A stretch of DNA of 6,768 nt, taken from NCBI GenBank assembly GCA_030147425.1, contig JASKZW010000150.1, positions 1 through 6,768 on the forward strand. Reading direction: 5' to 3'. The DNA comes from Tissierellales bacterium (GTDB lineage: Bacteria > Bacillota_A > Clostridia > Tissierellales > JASKZW01). The position numbers and the translations under genes were made by a program. The notes beneath the pieces were generated by a model, which made no database searches, had not been told where the DNA came from, and worked only from the letters and a program-made list of their open reading frames with translations. Within the stretch, counting starts at the first letter, position 1; the number at the start of each line of letters is the position of its first letter. Positions 1-5,965 of the stretch are shown in pieces.

Positions 1-344
1 GCCATAATACCTGCTTCCTTCATTAAAAATATATCTGTAAATTCTAAAGGGTCATCCCTATAAGTAAGCTTAGTCCTATTAGCCATACCAGCCGCCATAA
101 GTAAAATACTAGTTAGGCCTAAACTAACAGGTAGACTATTAAATAGAAAGAATAAGATTAAGCTTAGAAAGAATATAGGTAAAAAATTCATCAAAATTAA
201 CAAGGGCGATTTTAAGTAACTTAAAATAAATTCAAAGTCTATTATAGCTGTTGCAAAAGTAAAACTTATAAAAGTTAAAAACAGACTAAATACTAATATT
301 ACCTTTATAGCCCCTGAAAAACTTCCCTTCTCTTCCCTAAACAT
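1..344 (-). CDS. LTA synthase family protein, N-terminal part (cut by window edge)
   Basis: The first 114 codons of a membrane protein; the rest lies beyond base 1. Translation begins MFREEKGSFSG and shows two strongly hydrophobic stretches, about residues 13-32 and 44-65. These are followed by a conserved-looking segment, NRTKLTYRDDPLEFTDIFL then MKEAGIM. In LTA-synthase-like sulfatase-fold proteins a similar 'R-(D/G)-x-P-L ... D-(I/L)-x-L-x-x-E-A' stretch follows the early membrane helices, which is the basis for the family call; that comparison is from memory. The catalytic domain is not visible, so activity cannot be judged. The start ATG (342-344) lies 7 bp after the stop of the upstream LTA-synthase-like gene, with an AAAGG site inside that gene's end, so the two are probably co-transcribed and perhaps translationally coupled. 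It would be a second family member in tandem. Confidence 0.72.
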   Translation of the reverse strand, partial: MFREEKGSFSGAIKVILVFSLFLTFISFTFATAIIDFEFILSYLKSPLLILMNFLPIFFLSLILFFLFNSLPVSLGLTSILLMAAGMANRTKLTYRDDPLEFTDIFLMKEAGIM

Positions 345-351
345 AATAACA

Positions 352-2580
352 CTACCTTTCTACAAACTTCCTAACATTAACGTCCTTGTAACTATCTAAA
401 TCCTCTTCCTTTAAATAAAGTGATAGGTCTGGATACTTATCTATAAAGGATTTAATATCCTCCTTACTATATCCCATTATATAAGGATCTAGAATTATTT
501 TTTCATATTTTTTATTGGTTAGGTCTAAATAATCCCTAAAGTCTTCCATAAATACATAGTTCTTCTTAAGACTGTCCCTGTAATTTTTAAGTAAATCTTC
601 CTTACTAGCCTGAATTATACAGTCTTCAGGTAAATTATCTAATAAATCATCATCTATTTTTTCTTTAGATAGATTAATTACACTGTATATCCTAGTTTTA
701 AATAGCCCCTTAATAGGCTGATTAGATCTAGTAAAATAGATAATTTCTTCTCCTTCATTATTACTTAAATCAAGGTCTCCTTTCTCCATATAAGTCTTTA
801 AAAGGTCATTCTCCGTTATATAATTAGACATGTTTATCTCTTTTATAGCCCTCTTATGACTAGGTTTTAATTTCTCTATATCAACCTTTTTTCTAGTAGC
901 TATATCATAGGCCCTACTATTTGAATAAATTCCATCTCTGGCCATAACTAAGGTATAATCCTTGCTTATAAAAGAGCCCTTCATCATATAGGTCTGAGGC
1001 GTTACTAAATTTTCCCCCTCATAATTATTTAAATCCCTACCAAATACCAGTCCCTTTTCATTCTTATAGCCTAAAAGATTTAATATTGTTGGATAAAAGT
1101 CTAGTTGACTGCCTACCTTAGATACTCTAGCATGTATTTCTTCCCCTGGTAGGTGGATAATAAGAGGTATATTCATCATCTCATCATAATCATAATATCC
1201 TAAAAAATCCTCCATTAAAGCCTTGTCAGCCTCTTTACTTGCATTTATTGCAAAGTGATCTCCATAAATGGCTATTAAACTATTATCATACAAACCACTT
1301 TCCTTTAGATAATCTATGAAAAAACCTAGCTGCTTATCAGCGTAGTGAACAGATTGCAGATAGTTTCCTAAAATAGTATCTTCATATTTATCCTCAAGTT
1401 CTAAGACATGATACTTTTCTGGCATTTTAAATGGAGTATGACTAGTTAAACTAATCATAAAACTATAAAATGGTTTATCTTCCTTTTCCTTAAAATCTTT
1501 CAAATAATCTATACTTCTCTTATAAAAATCTCTATCACTTACTCCAAGTCCTATTTTTTCATCTTCAGGAAATTTATCATAATACTCCTTATCTAAAAAC
1601 TTTTCAAAGCCTTGATTAACATAGGCATTTTTTCTATTCCAAAAGTCTCCTTCATACCCATGTAGAGCCAAGGTGTGATATCCCTGATCCTTTAAAAGCA
1701 TAGGTAACCCATAGAAGGTGTTTTTTTCATATCTACTATAGCTTGGTTCCTCCATAGCTGGATGCAAGGAGTTATTAGTAACAAACTCTGCATCAGATGT
1801 ATTTCCTCTTCCAACCAACTGATAGTATCTATCATAATAAATAGTAGACTTATCCTTAAGTAAATTATTTAAATTAGGTGTTATCTCCTGCCCTAAATAG
1901 TCTCTTTCAAGAACAAAGTTCTGTAAAGCTTCTACCTGAATAACTATAAGGTCCCTTCCTTCTGCTAATCCTGTTAACTTACCTTCCTTATAATTAGTTC
2001 GCCTCTTTAAGTCTTCTAAATCTTCCTTAGTCATATGTCCTATTAATTTAGTCCTTTTATCATTTTTTAAGCTTCTTCTTAGATCTAAAAAATGATAACT
2101 ATAAAGCTCTTGGGCTTTTACACTCTCTAACTTACCTGTAAATCCTGAGTAAATGAAAAGTATAAGGACTATTAATAAATAAGGATAAGATTTAAGCCTA
2201 CCTCTCCCTTTTATTTTTTTAAAGAATATAAGTAAAAATGGTAGGTCTATTATAAGGGCTAAATTTTTAAAATCTAAAAGATGAACTATACTATCTCCAA
2301 CAGCTCCTAGCTGGCCAGCCTGTCCTAAAAGTTCAAAAGAAGGTAGGCTGTTAAATTGTAAATAGTATAATACATCTATAAACATAAGTATAGAGATAAG
2401 GCTATAGATAATAATCTTAGCCCTATCTCTAATTTTTTCATTTTTACTAGCTGATAACCAATGGATTAAAAACATGGATATTCCAGCTGTTATTCCTAGG
2501 ACCAGGAGCCAATTGTTCTTTATATTAGTTAAATATATATATATTAAGGTTTTTACTGTGATTAAAATATTAAATAGCAT
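352..2580 (-). CDS. LTA synthase family membrane sulfatase-fold protein
   Basis: 742 residues. Five hydrophobic segments come first (about 3-19, 24-42, 55-75, 105-120, 132-148), then an extracellular alkaline-phosphatase/sulfatase-fold domain, about 205-540. Residues matching the LtaS catalytic set are visible: E217 in VIQVEAL, the nucleophile T261 in GRGNTSD, W314 and R316 in GDFWNR, H381 in SHTPF, and D441-H442 in YGDHF. Family members bind a divalent metal (Mn2+ in LtaS) and transfer glycerol phosphate from phosphatidylglycerol to a growing lipoteichoic acid chain or its primer. Which of these applies here cannot be told. The protein is about 100 residues longer than typical LtaS (about 640-650); the excess is a charged C-terminal region from about residue 605 whose family I could not identify. 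It starts 15 bp after the protease gene, with a modest AGGG site, and is followed 7 bp later by a second family member. Confidence 0.9.
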   Translation of the reverse strand: MLFNILITVKTLIYIYLTNIKNNWLLVLGITAGISMFLIHWLSASKNEKIRDRAKIIIYSLISILMFIDVLYYLQFNSLPSFELLGQAGQLGAVGDSIVHLLDFKNLALIIDLPFLLIFFKKIKGRGRLKSYPYLLIVLILFIYSGFTGKLESVKAQELYSYHFLDLRRSLKNDKRTKLIGHMTKEDLEDLKRRTNYKEGKLTGLAEGRDLIVIQVEALQNFVLERDYLGQEITPNLNNLLKDKSTIYYDRYYQLVGRGNTSDAEFVTNNSLHPAMEEPSYSRYEKNTFYGLPMLLKDQGYHTLALHGYEGDFWNRKNAYVNQGFEKFLDKEYYDKFPEDEKIGLGVSDRDFYKRSIDYLKDFKEKEDKPFYSFMISLTSHTPFKMPEKYHVLELEDKYEDTILGNYLQSVHYADKQLGFFIDYLKESGLYDNSLIAIYGDHFAINASKEADKALMEDFLGYYDYDEMMNIPLIIHLPGEEIHARVSKVGSQLDFYPTILNLLGYKNEKGLVFGRDLNNYEGENLVTPQTYMMKGSFISKDYTLVMARDGIYSNSRAYDIATRKKVDIEKLKPSHKRAIKEINMSNYITENDLLKTYMEKGDLDLSNNEGEEIIYFTRSNQPIKGLFKTRIYSVINLSKEKIDDDLLDNLPEDCIIQASKEDLLKNYRDSLKKNYVFMEDFRDYLDLTNKKYEKIILDPYIMGYSKEDIKSFIDKYPDLSLYLKEEDLDSYKDVNVRKFVER

Positions 2581-2595
2581 CCTATCCCTGCCTTA

Positions 2596-3693
2596 TTATT
2601 TACTTAGAAGTTCCACTGCCTTTTTAAGTTGTAAATCTTCCAGACTGTCATTTTTATTTTCAATCTCATAGTCTGGTTTAACCCCTATCTTATTTATAGA
2701 TTTTTTACTAGGAGTCAAATATTCAGCTATAGTTAACTTAACCAAACTTCCATCTGTTATAGGTAGAAGTGATTGAACTGTAGCCTTACCGTAACTGCTT
2801 TTTCCTACAATTTTTCCTACTTTTCTATCCTTGATAGCTCCTGCAAAAATTTCAGATGCTGAAGCTGAATATTCATTTACCAGTACCACAACTTCATACT
2901 TAGGATTTTTATTAGTAGATTTTATAGTTTCTGTATAATCCTTATATCTTACATGAACTATATCTCCCTCTGGTACAAACATATTAGAAAGTTTAACTGC
3001 TTCTGTTAAAAGTCCTCCTGGGTTGTTTCTAAGATCTACTATAACCTTCTTTATACCTTTATTATCAAAATTATTTAAGCTCTTTTTAACACTTTTACTC
3101 ATATTATGAGAGAACTCATCTATCTTAATATATCCTGTTTTTCCATCTAATACTTTAGATTTTACAGGATTTATTTCAATACTTTCTCTTTTTAAGGTAA
3201 AATCCATTTCTTTTCCCTGTCTATTTACTCTTAATTTAACCTCTGTATTTGGTTTTCCCTTTATCATAGAAGATACCTCTTCTAGAGTCATACCAATTAT
3301 ACTTAAATCATCAATAGATACTAGTATGTCTCCTTCTTTTATCCCAGCCTTCTTAGCTGGATGCTCTTCTATAACCTCTCTTATCCTTATATAACCATTA
3401 GTAAGTTCAATTACTACACCTACACCTACTATCTCACCCTTAGTCATAGTAAGTAGAGCCTCTGCCTCTTCCTTAGTATAGTAATTTGAATTAGGATCTA
3501 GGGCCTGTAGCATTCCCTTTACTCCACCTTTTACTATCTTATCTTCATCTAACTCAAAAGGATATTTCTCCTTTATCATTTCAAAAGTACTATTTAAAAA
3601 ATTTATATCAGCCTTAGGTACTGCTTCAGCCCAACCGAAACTTGGGATAAGTAGTCCTACAATTAAAACCATCGATACAAATCTCTTCTTCAT
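2596..3693 (-). CDS. S41 family carboxy-terminal processing protease
   Basis: 365 residues. An N-terminal signal sequence (MKKRF, then a hydrophobic core to about residue 20, possible cleavage after WAEA) implies export. The usual S41A order follows: a helical N-terminal region including ALDPNSNYYTKEE (64-77), a PDZ domain (about 85-165, with GVGVVIE and AGIKEGDILVSIDD), and the protease core with DLRNNPGG (220-227). The Ser/Lys pair is S278 in SASASE and K303 in SSYGKATVQ, with Q307 completing the triad by analogy with CtpB/Prc (25-residue Ser-Lys spacing kept). All key residues are present, so it should be active. Family members trim or degrade exported proteins; the substrate here is unknown. 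The start is set by GGAGG at 3701-3705, 7 nt ahead of ATG. It is the likely first gene of the operon with the two LTA-synthase-like genes. At 365 residues it is somewhat short, with no C-terminal peptidoglycan-binding domain. Confidence 0.93.
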   Translation of the reverse strand: MKKRFVSMVLIVGLLIPSFGWAEAVPKADINFLNSTFEMIKEKYPFELDEDKIVKGGVKGMLQALDPNSNYYTKEEAEALLTMTKGEIVGVGVVIELTNGYIRIREVIEEHPAKKAGIKEGDILVSIDDLSIIGMTLEEVSSMIKGKPNTEVKLRVNRQGKEMDFTLKRESIEINPVKSKVLDGKTGYIKIDEFSHNMSKSVKKSLNNFDNKGIKKVIVDLRNNPGGLLTEAVKLSNMFVPEGDIVHVRYKDYTETIKSTNKNPKYEVVVLVNEYSASASEIFAGAIKDRKVGKIVGKSSYGKATVQSLLPITDGSLVKLTIAEYLTPSKKSINKIGVKPDYEIENKNDSLEDLQLKKAVELLSK

Positions 3694-3776
3694 TCTATCT
3701 CCTCCGCTCTTTCTAAGTATTGTCTTATAACTAGTTTATATGATTAGTTCTGGCTGGTCAATTAGCCTTACTCTAC

Positions 3777-3808
3777 ATTATACTACTTACCCATTAAGAT
3801 AGGGTTAA
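3777..3808 (-). promoter_or_regulatory. Possible promoter of the protease operon
   Basis: On the minus strand a perfect TATAAT lies at 3782-3777, about 84 bp before the protease start codon. The upstream -35 is poor: TTAACC at 3808-3803 gives a 20-nt spacer. The call rests on the -10 alone and on the need for a start site after a 430-bp gap and a probable terminator. Confidence 0.35.
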
Positions 3809-3879
3809 AATATTATTACTATTTTATTAAGATTTATAAAAATAAATGTATAAATAAATTATTAACTAGAACTTAGGAG

Positions 3880-3965
3880 ATAAAAATAATACCTTTAGAG
3901 TTTAAATAATAAGTATAGAGTATATTTATTTTATAGTTTTTACTTAGTCCACTCTAAAGGTATTA
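3880..3965 (-). terminator. Possible trpB terminator formed by the 79-bp inverted repeat
   Basis: Read from trpB, a 15-bp perfect stem (3965-3951 with 3901-3887) is followed directly by T-rich TTTTTATCT. It is the only hairpin-plus-T-run I see between trpB and the protease promoter region. The stem is AT-rich and the loop long, so efficiency is uncertain. Confidence 0.4.
3887..3965. repeat. 79-bp element with perfect 15-bp inverted ends
   Basis: The left end TAATACCTTTAGAGT (3887-3901) is the exact reverse complement of 3951-3965. A further internal pair, TAAGTA (3910-3915) with TACTTA (3941-3946), allows a longer imperfect hairpin. The element lies between trpB and the protease gene and codes for nothing visible. 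On the minus strand the hairpin is followed by a short T-rich run (TTTTTA, 3886-3881), so it may end trpB transcription, although the 49-nt loop is large for an intrinsic terminator. The alternative is a miniature inverted-repeat element with a TA or TTA target. No transposase is nearby and no other copy occurs in the window. Confidence 0.7.
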
Positions 3966-3996
3966 CAATCTTATTCTTATATTTAAACTATCAAAT

Positions 3997-4156
3997 TACT
4001 CATATATTAATTTACTCATATATTAATTTACTTATATGTCAGCTTACTTATCTATTAACTTACTTATCTATTAATTTACTTATATGTCAGCTTATTTATC
4101 TATTAACTTATTTATATATTGACTTACTTATCTATTAACTTACTTATTCTATCAAC
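3997..4156. repeat. 16-bp tandem repeat array overlapping the 3' end of trpB
   Basis: Nine contiguous 16-bp units run from 3997 to 4140, with a diverged tenth at 4141-4156. The commonest plus-strand unit is TACTTATCTATTAACT. Units 1 and 2 are identical (TACTCATATATTAATT); units 3 and 6 are identical (TACTTATATGTCAGCT) and 48 bp apart, hinting at a three-unit higher-order period. Units 9 and 10 code for the last residues of TrpB (RISKLIDK), and the stop codon falls at the junction of units 8 and 9. The rest of the array lies downstream of the stop. There are no spacers, so this is not a CRISPR array. Confidence 0.9.
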
Positions 4157-5281
4157 GTCCTTATCTCCTCTTCCTGATAAGGAAACTATAACTAAATCAT
4201 CATCCTTTAAATTCATTTTCATAAGATAAGCTAGAGCGTGGGAAGATTCTATAGCTGGAATGATTCCTTCTAGCCTACTAAGCTCTACAAAGGCTTTAAG
4301 TGCCTCATCATCAGTTGCTGATCCATAGTTTGCCCTTTTACTATCTCTTAAGTAGCTATGTTCTGGACCTACACCTGGATAGTCCATACCTGCTGATATA
4401 GAGTAAACTTCTTTTGCTTTACCCTCATCATCTTGAATAAAATATGTTTTCATACCATGAATTATTCCAAGTTTACCCTTGGTTAAAGATGCTGCATGTT
4501 TATCTGTATCAAGTCCAAGTCCCCCTGCTTCAACACCTATTAATTCTACATCTTCATCTAAAATAAAGTGACTAAACATACCTATAGCATTACTACCTCC
4601 ACCTACACAGGCTAGGACATAATCAGGCATCCTATTTTCCTTTTCTAAAATCTGTTCTTTAGCTTCCTTCGAAATAATACTTTGAAAATACCTTACTATT
4701 TCAGGATAAGGTTCAGGCCCTACAGCTGATCCTAAAACGTAAAAAGCTTCATCTCCCTCCTTAACGTAAGCTTCAAGTGCTGCGTCTACTGCCTCTGTTA
4801 AGGTCTGACTACCTGTTTCAACCGCTATAACCTTAGCTCCTAATAGTTCCATCCTAAAAACATTTAATTCCTGTCTTTTAGTATCCTTAGCCCCCATATA
4901 TACATGACATTCTAAACCTAGTAGGGCCGCTGCTGTAGCTGTAGCAACTCCATGCTGACCTGCTCCTGTCTCTGCTATTAATCTTCTCTTACCCATCCTT
5001 CTTGCTAGAAGTCCCTGCCCCAGGGCGTTATTTATCTTATGAGCTCCTGTATGATTTAGGTCCTCTCTTTTTAGATAAATTTTACCTCCATATTTTTTAG
5101 AAAAATTCTCTGCAAAGTATAAGGGACTTGGCCTACCTACATAGTCCTTCATATACTGATGAAATTCATCTAAAAACTTCTCATCCTTTACAGCCTTATG
5201 AAACTCCTCTCTAACCTTATTTAAATTTTCCTTTAAATCTTCCCCTACATACTGTCCACCAAATTTACCAAAATTAATCAT
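4124..5281 (-). CDS. trpB: Tryptophan synthase beta chain
   Basis: 385 residues from the start chosen here, close to the usual 390-400. The PLP-dependent enzyme condenses indole with L-serine to give tryptophan in the cytoplasm, normally in complex with TrpA. Visible hallmarks are FGGQYV (7-12), the PLP lysine K82 in [14 protein letters not shown], catalytic E104 in AETGAGQHG, the phosphate loop GGGSNA (227-232), and S369 in SLSGRGDKD near the C-terminus. All are intact. The start at 5281 is preceded by AGGAGGGG; a longer in-frame opening to 5401 only reads back through the T-box terminators and is not protein. The gene stands alone: no trpA follows within 430 bp, and the protease gene comes next. 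Expression is predicted to follow tRNA-Trp charging through the upstream T-box. The last codons are part of a 16-bp tandem repeat. Confidence 0.97.
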   Translation of the reverse strand: MINFGKFGGQYVGEDLKENLNKVREEFHKAVKDEKFLDEFHQYMKDYVGRPSPLYFAENFSKKYGGKIYLKREDLNHTGAHKINNALGQGLLARRMGKRRLIAETGAGQHGVATATAAALLGLECHVYMGAKDTKRQELNVFRMELLGAKVIAVETGSQTLTEAVDAALEAYVKEGDEAFYVLGSAVGPEPYPEIVRYFQSIISKEAKEQILEKENRMPDYVLACVGGGSNAIGMFSHFILDEDVELIGVEAGGLGLDTDKHAASLTKGKLGIIHGMKTYFIQDDEGKAKEVYSISAGMDYPGVGPEHSYLRDSKRANYGSATDDEALKAFVELSRLEGIIPAIESSHALAYLMKMNLKDDDLVIVSLSGRGDKDVDRISKLIDK

Positions 5282-5285
5282 ACTA

Positions 5286-5293
5286 CCCCTCCT
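5286..5293 (-). promoter_or_regulatory. trpB ribosome binding site that fixes the start
   Basis: AGGAGGGG ends 4 nt before ATG at 5281 on the minus strand, just after the second terminator's T-run. It rules out the longer in-frame start at 5401, which has no such site and lies within the leader RNA. Confidence 0.85.
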
Positions 5294-5304
5294 ATTTTTT
5301 ATAT

Positions 5305-5359
5305 AAAAAAAGAGCCCTATTCTCCCCTTATCGGGAGGATAGGACCCTGTTGCCACCCC
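5305..5359 (-). terminator. Second T-box antiterminator/terminator
   Basis: Terminator: a 15-bp helix with one C-A mismatch (5347-5333 with 5326-5312), a 6-nt loop and T7 at 5311-5305; this is a strong intrinsic terminator. Antiterminator: GGG below and AGG above a 7-nt bulge UGGCAAC (5355-5349) pair with the contiguous CCUCCC (5338-5333), the standard T-box geometry with UGGC facing tRNA-Trp. It ends about 24 nt before the trpB start codon. Confidence 0.88.
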
Positions 5360-5381
5360 AAATTCATACCTAAATTTCCAT

Positions 5382-5426
5382 AAAAAAATACTTCTATCCA
5401 TAGGACGAAGTAAAATTGGCCACCTA
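5382..5426 (-). terminator. First T-box antiterminator/terminator
   Basis: Terminator: ACUUC (5411-5407) pairs with GAAGU (5394-5390), and UCC with GGA inside; T7 follows at 5388-5382. Antiterminator: UAGG (5426-5423) pairs with CCUA (5404-5401), using bases of the terminator stem, so the two folds exclude each other. The bulge begins UGGC as needed for tRNA-Trp, but continues CAAUUUU instead of the family's ACC, so this module looks less canonical than the second. Confidence 0.7.
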
Positions 5427-5615
5427 AGTAACTTAAAACAGGTACGGATTAATATCGATACCCTGTCATCTTAACGGTTGACCTCCGAAGATAGCTACTT
5501 AATTCACCATCCCTCCTAATAGATCCATTCAATATAATAAGCATTATCCAGCTTCCACCGTCCTGGACTCTCTATAAATACTTTAAAATATTTACTACTT
5601 CTATTTAAGGATTTA

Positions 5616-5820
5616 TCTTCTTATTTTCTTTAATAATAAATATTTATTAACCTAAAGCTTTTATACAAGCTTACATAAGCTACGTTTATATATTTACTTA
5701 GTCTATAAATATTTATATATTTAATTTATTAACTCATTTAATAAATATTACATATTTAACTTATTTACTTATTTCTTGATTTATTAATCTACTTGTTTGA
5801 ATCTTTAGATTTTTCTACTT
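5616..5820 (-). other. AT-rich stretch between promoter and T-box, no gene seen
   Basis: About 200 nt that would form the start of the trpB leader if the promoter at 5827-5855 is used. It is almost all A and T with loose repeats on the plus strand (ATTTATATATTTAA, ATTTACTTA, and AAGCTT twice plus AAGCTA at 5655-5682). I see no leader peptide with Trp codons, no second stem I and no closer convincing promoter. Some pieces loosely resemble the 16-bp repeat downstream of trpB, but they are too degenerate to call. Confidence 0.5.
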
Positions 5821-5826
5821 GTGAAC

Positions 5827-5855
5827 ACTATATAGTTTAATTTAAGTCTTGTCAA
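5827..5855 (-). promoter_or_regulatory. Promoter of the T-box-trpB transcript
   Basis: On the minus strand a perfect TTGACA (5855-5850), a 17-nt spacer and TATAGT (5832-5827) make a near-consensus housekeeping promoter pointing at the T-box. The start of transcription would be near 5820, giving a leader of about 540 nt. Confidence 0.7.
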
Positions 5856-5896
5856 GTTTATTTATTTAGTTTTTTACTATCATAATATTATAACTC

Positions 5897-5925
5897 TTTA
5901 TCTTTACCTATAAATAATATATAAT
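5897..5925 (+). promoter_or_regulatory. Possible promoter of the divergent secreted-protein gene
   Basis: TATAAT at 5920-5925, 17 nt after a weak TTTATC (5897-5902), lies about 40 bp ahead of the start codon on the plus strand. The -10 is perfect but the -35 is poor, and the surroundings are AT-rich, so chance matches are likely. Confidence 0.4.
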
Positions 5926-5965
5926 TTATAGCTTAGTGGGTAAAGGTTAGTCAAGGAGGGATTTA

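Larger units (their letters stand above)
5304..5615 (-). promoter_or_regulatory. Tryptophan T-box leader with two tandem T-box/terminator modules
   Basis: This is a T-box riboswitch read toward trpB. Stem I (about 5612-5508): the basal helix is CCU plus AAUAG (5610-5601) with CUAUU-AGG (5522-5515), and an AGUA turn lies at 5599-5596. Next are AAGUAUU (5583-5577) with AAUGCUU (5545-5539), an AGAGAG bulge, and a distal stem UCCAG/CUGGA closing a GGUGGAA-type loop. In GAAUGGAUC the specifier is UGG at 5527-5525, the tryptophan codon, followed by A. Stem III is ACAGG-GUA (5466-5459) with UACCUGU (5444-5438). Two T-box segments then follow, each with UGGC (5422-5419 and 5355-5352), the complement expected for the GCCA end of tRNA-Trp. 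Uncharged tRNA-Trp should favour the antiterminators. All structures were hand-folded. Confidence 0.9.

Noticed and set aside
2474..2671. Plus-strand open frame of 65 codons
   Set aside because: It overlaps the end of the protease gene and the start of the LTA-synthase-like gene on the other strand, has no ribosome binding site, and its product looks like a shadow of membrane-segment codons.
3752..3767. Short dyad GGCT/AGCC in the protease 5' region as an operator
   Set aside because: Only four bases of each arm match and the rest pairs only as G-U on the plus strand; too weak to call.
3887..3965. Insertion sequence
   Set aside because: Inverted ends are present, but 79 bp holds no transposase and no second copy or clear target duplication is visible; kept only as a repeat.
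3997..4140. CRISPR array
   Set aside because: The 16-bp units are directly adjacent with no spacers and partly encode the end of TrpB.
5282..5401. A 40-residue N-terminal extension of TrpB in the same open frame, starting at 5401
   Set aside because: It translates the T-box terminator region, has no ribosome binding site, and TrpB homologues start at the [10 protein letters not shown] position, which has AGGAGGGG in front.
5616..5820. Leader peptide attenuator with tandem Trp codons
   Set aside because: No short open frame with TGG codons and a ribosome binding site is present; regulation is explained by the T-box.
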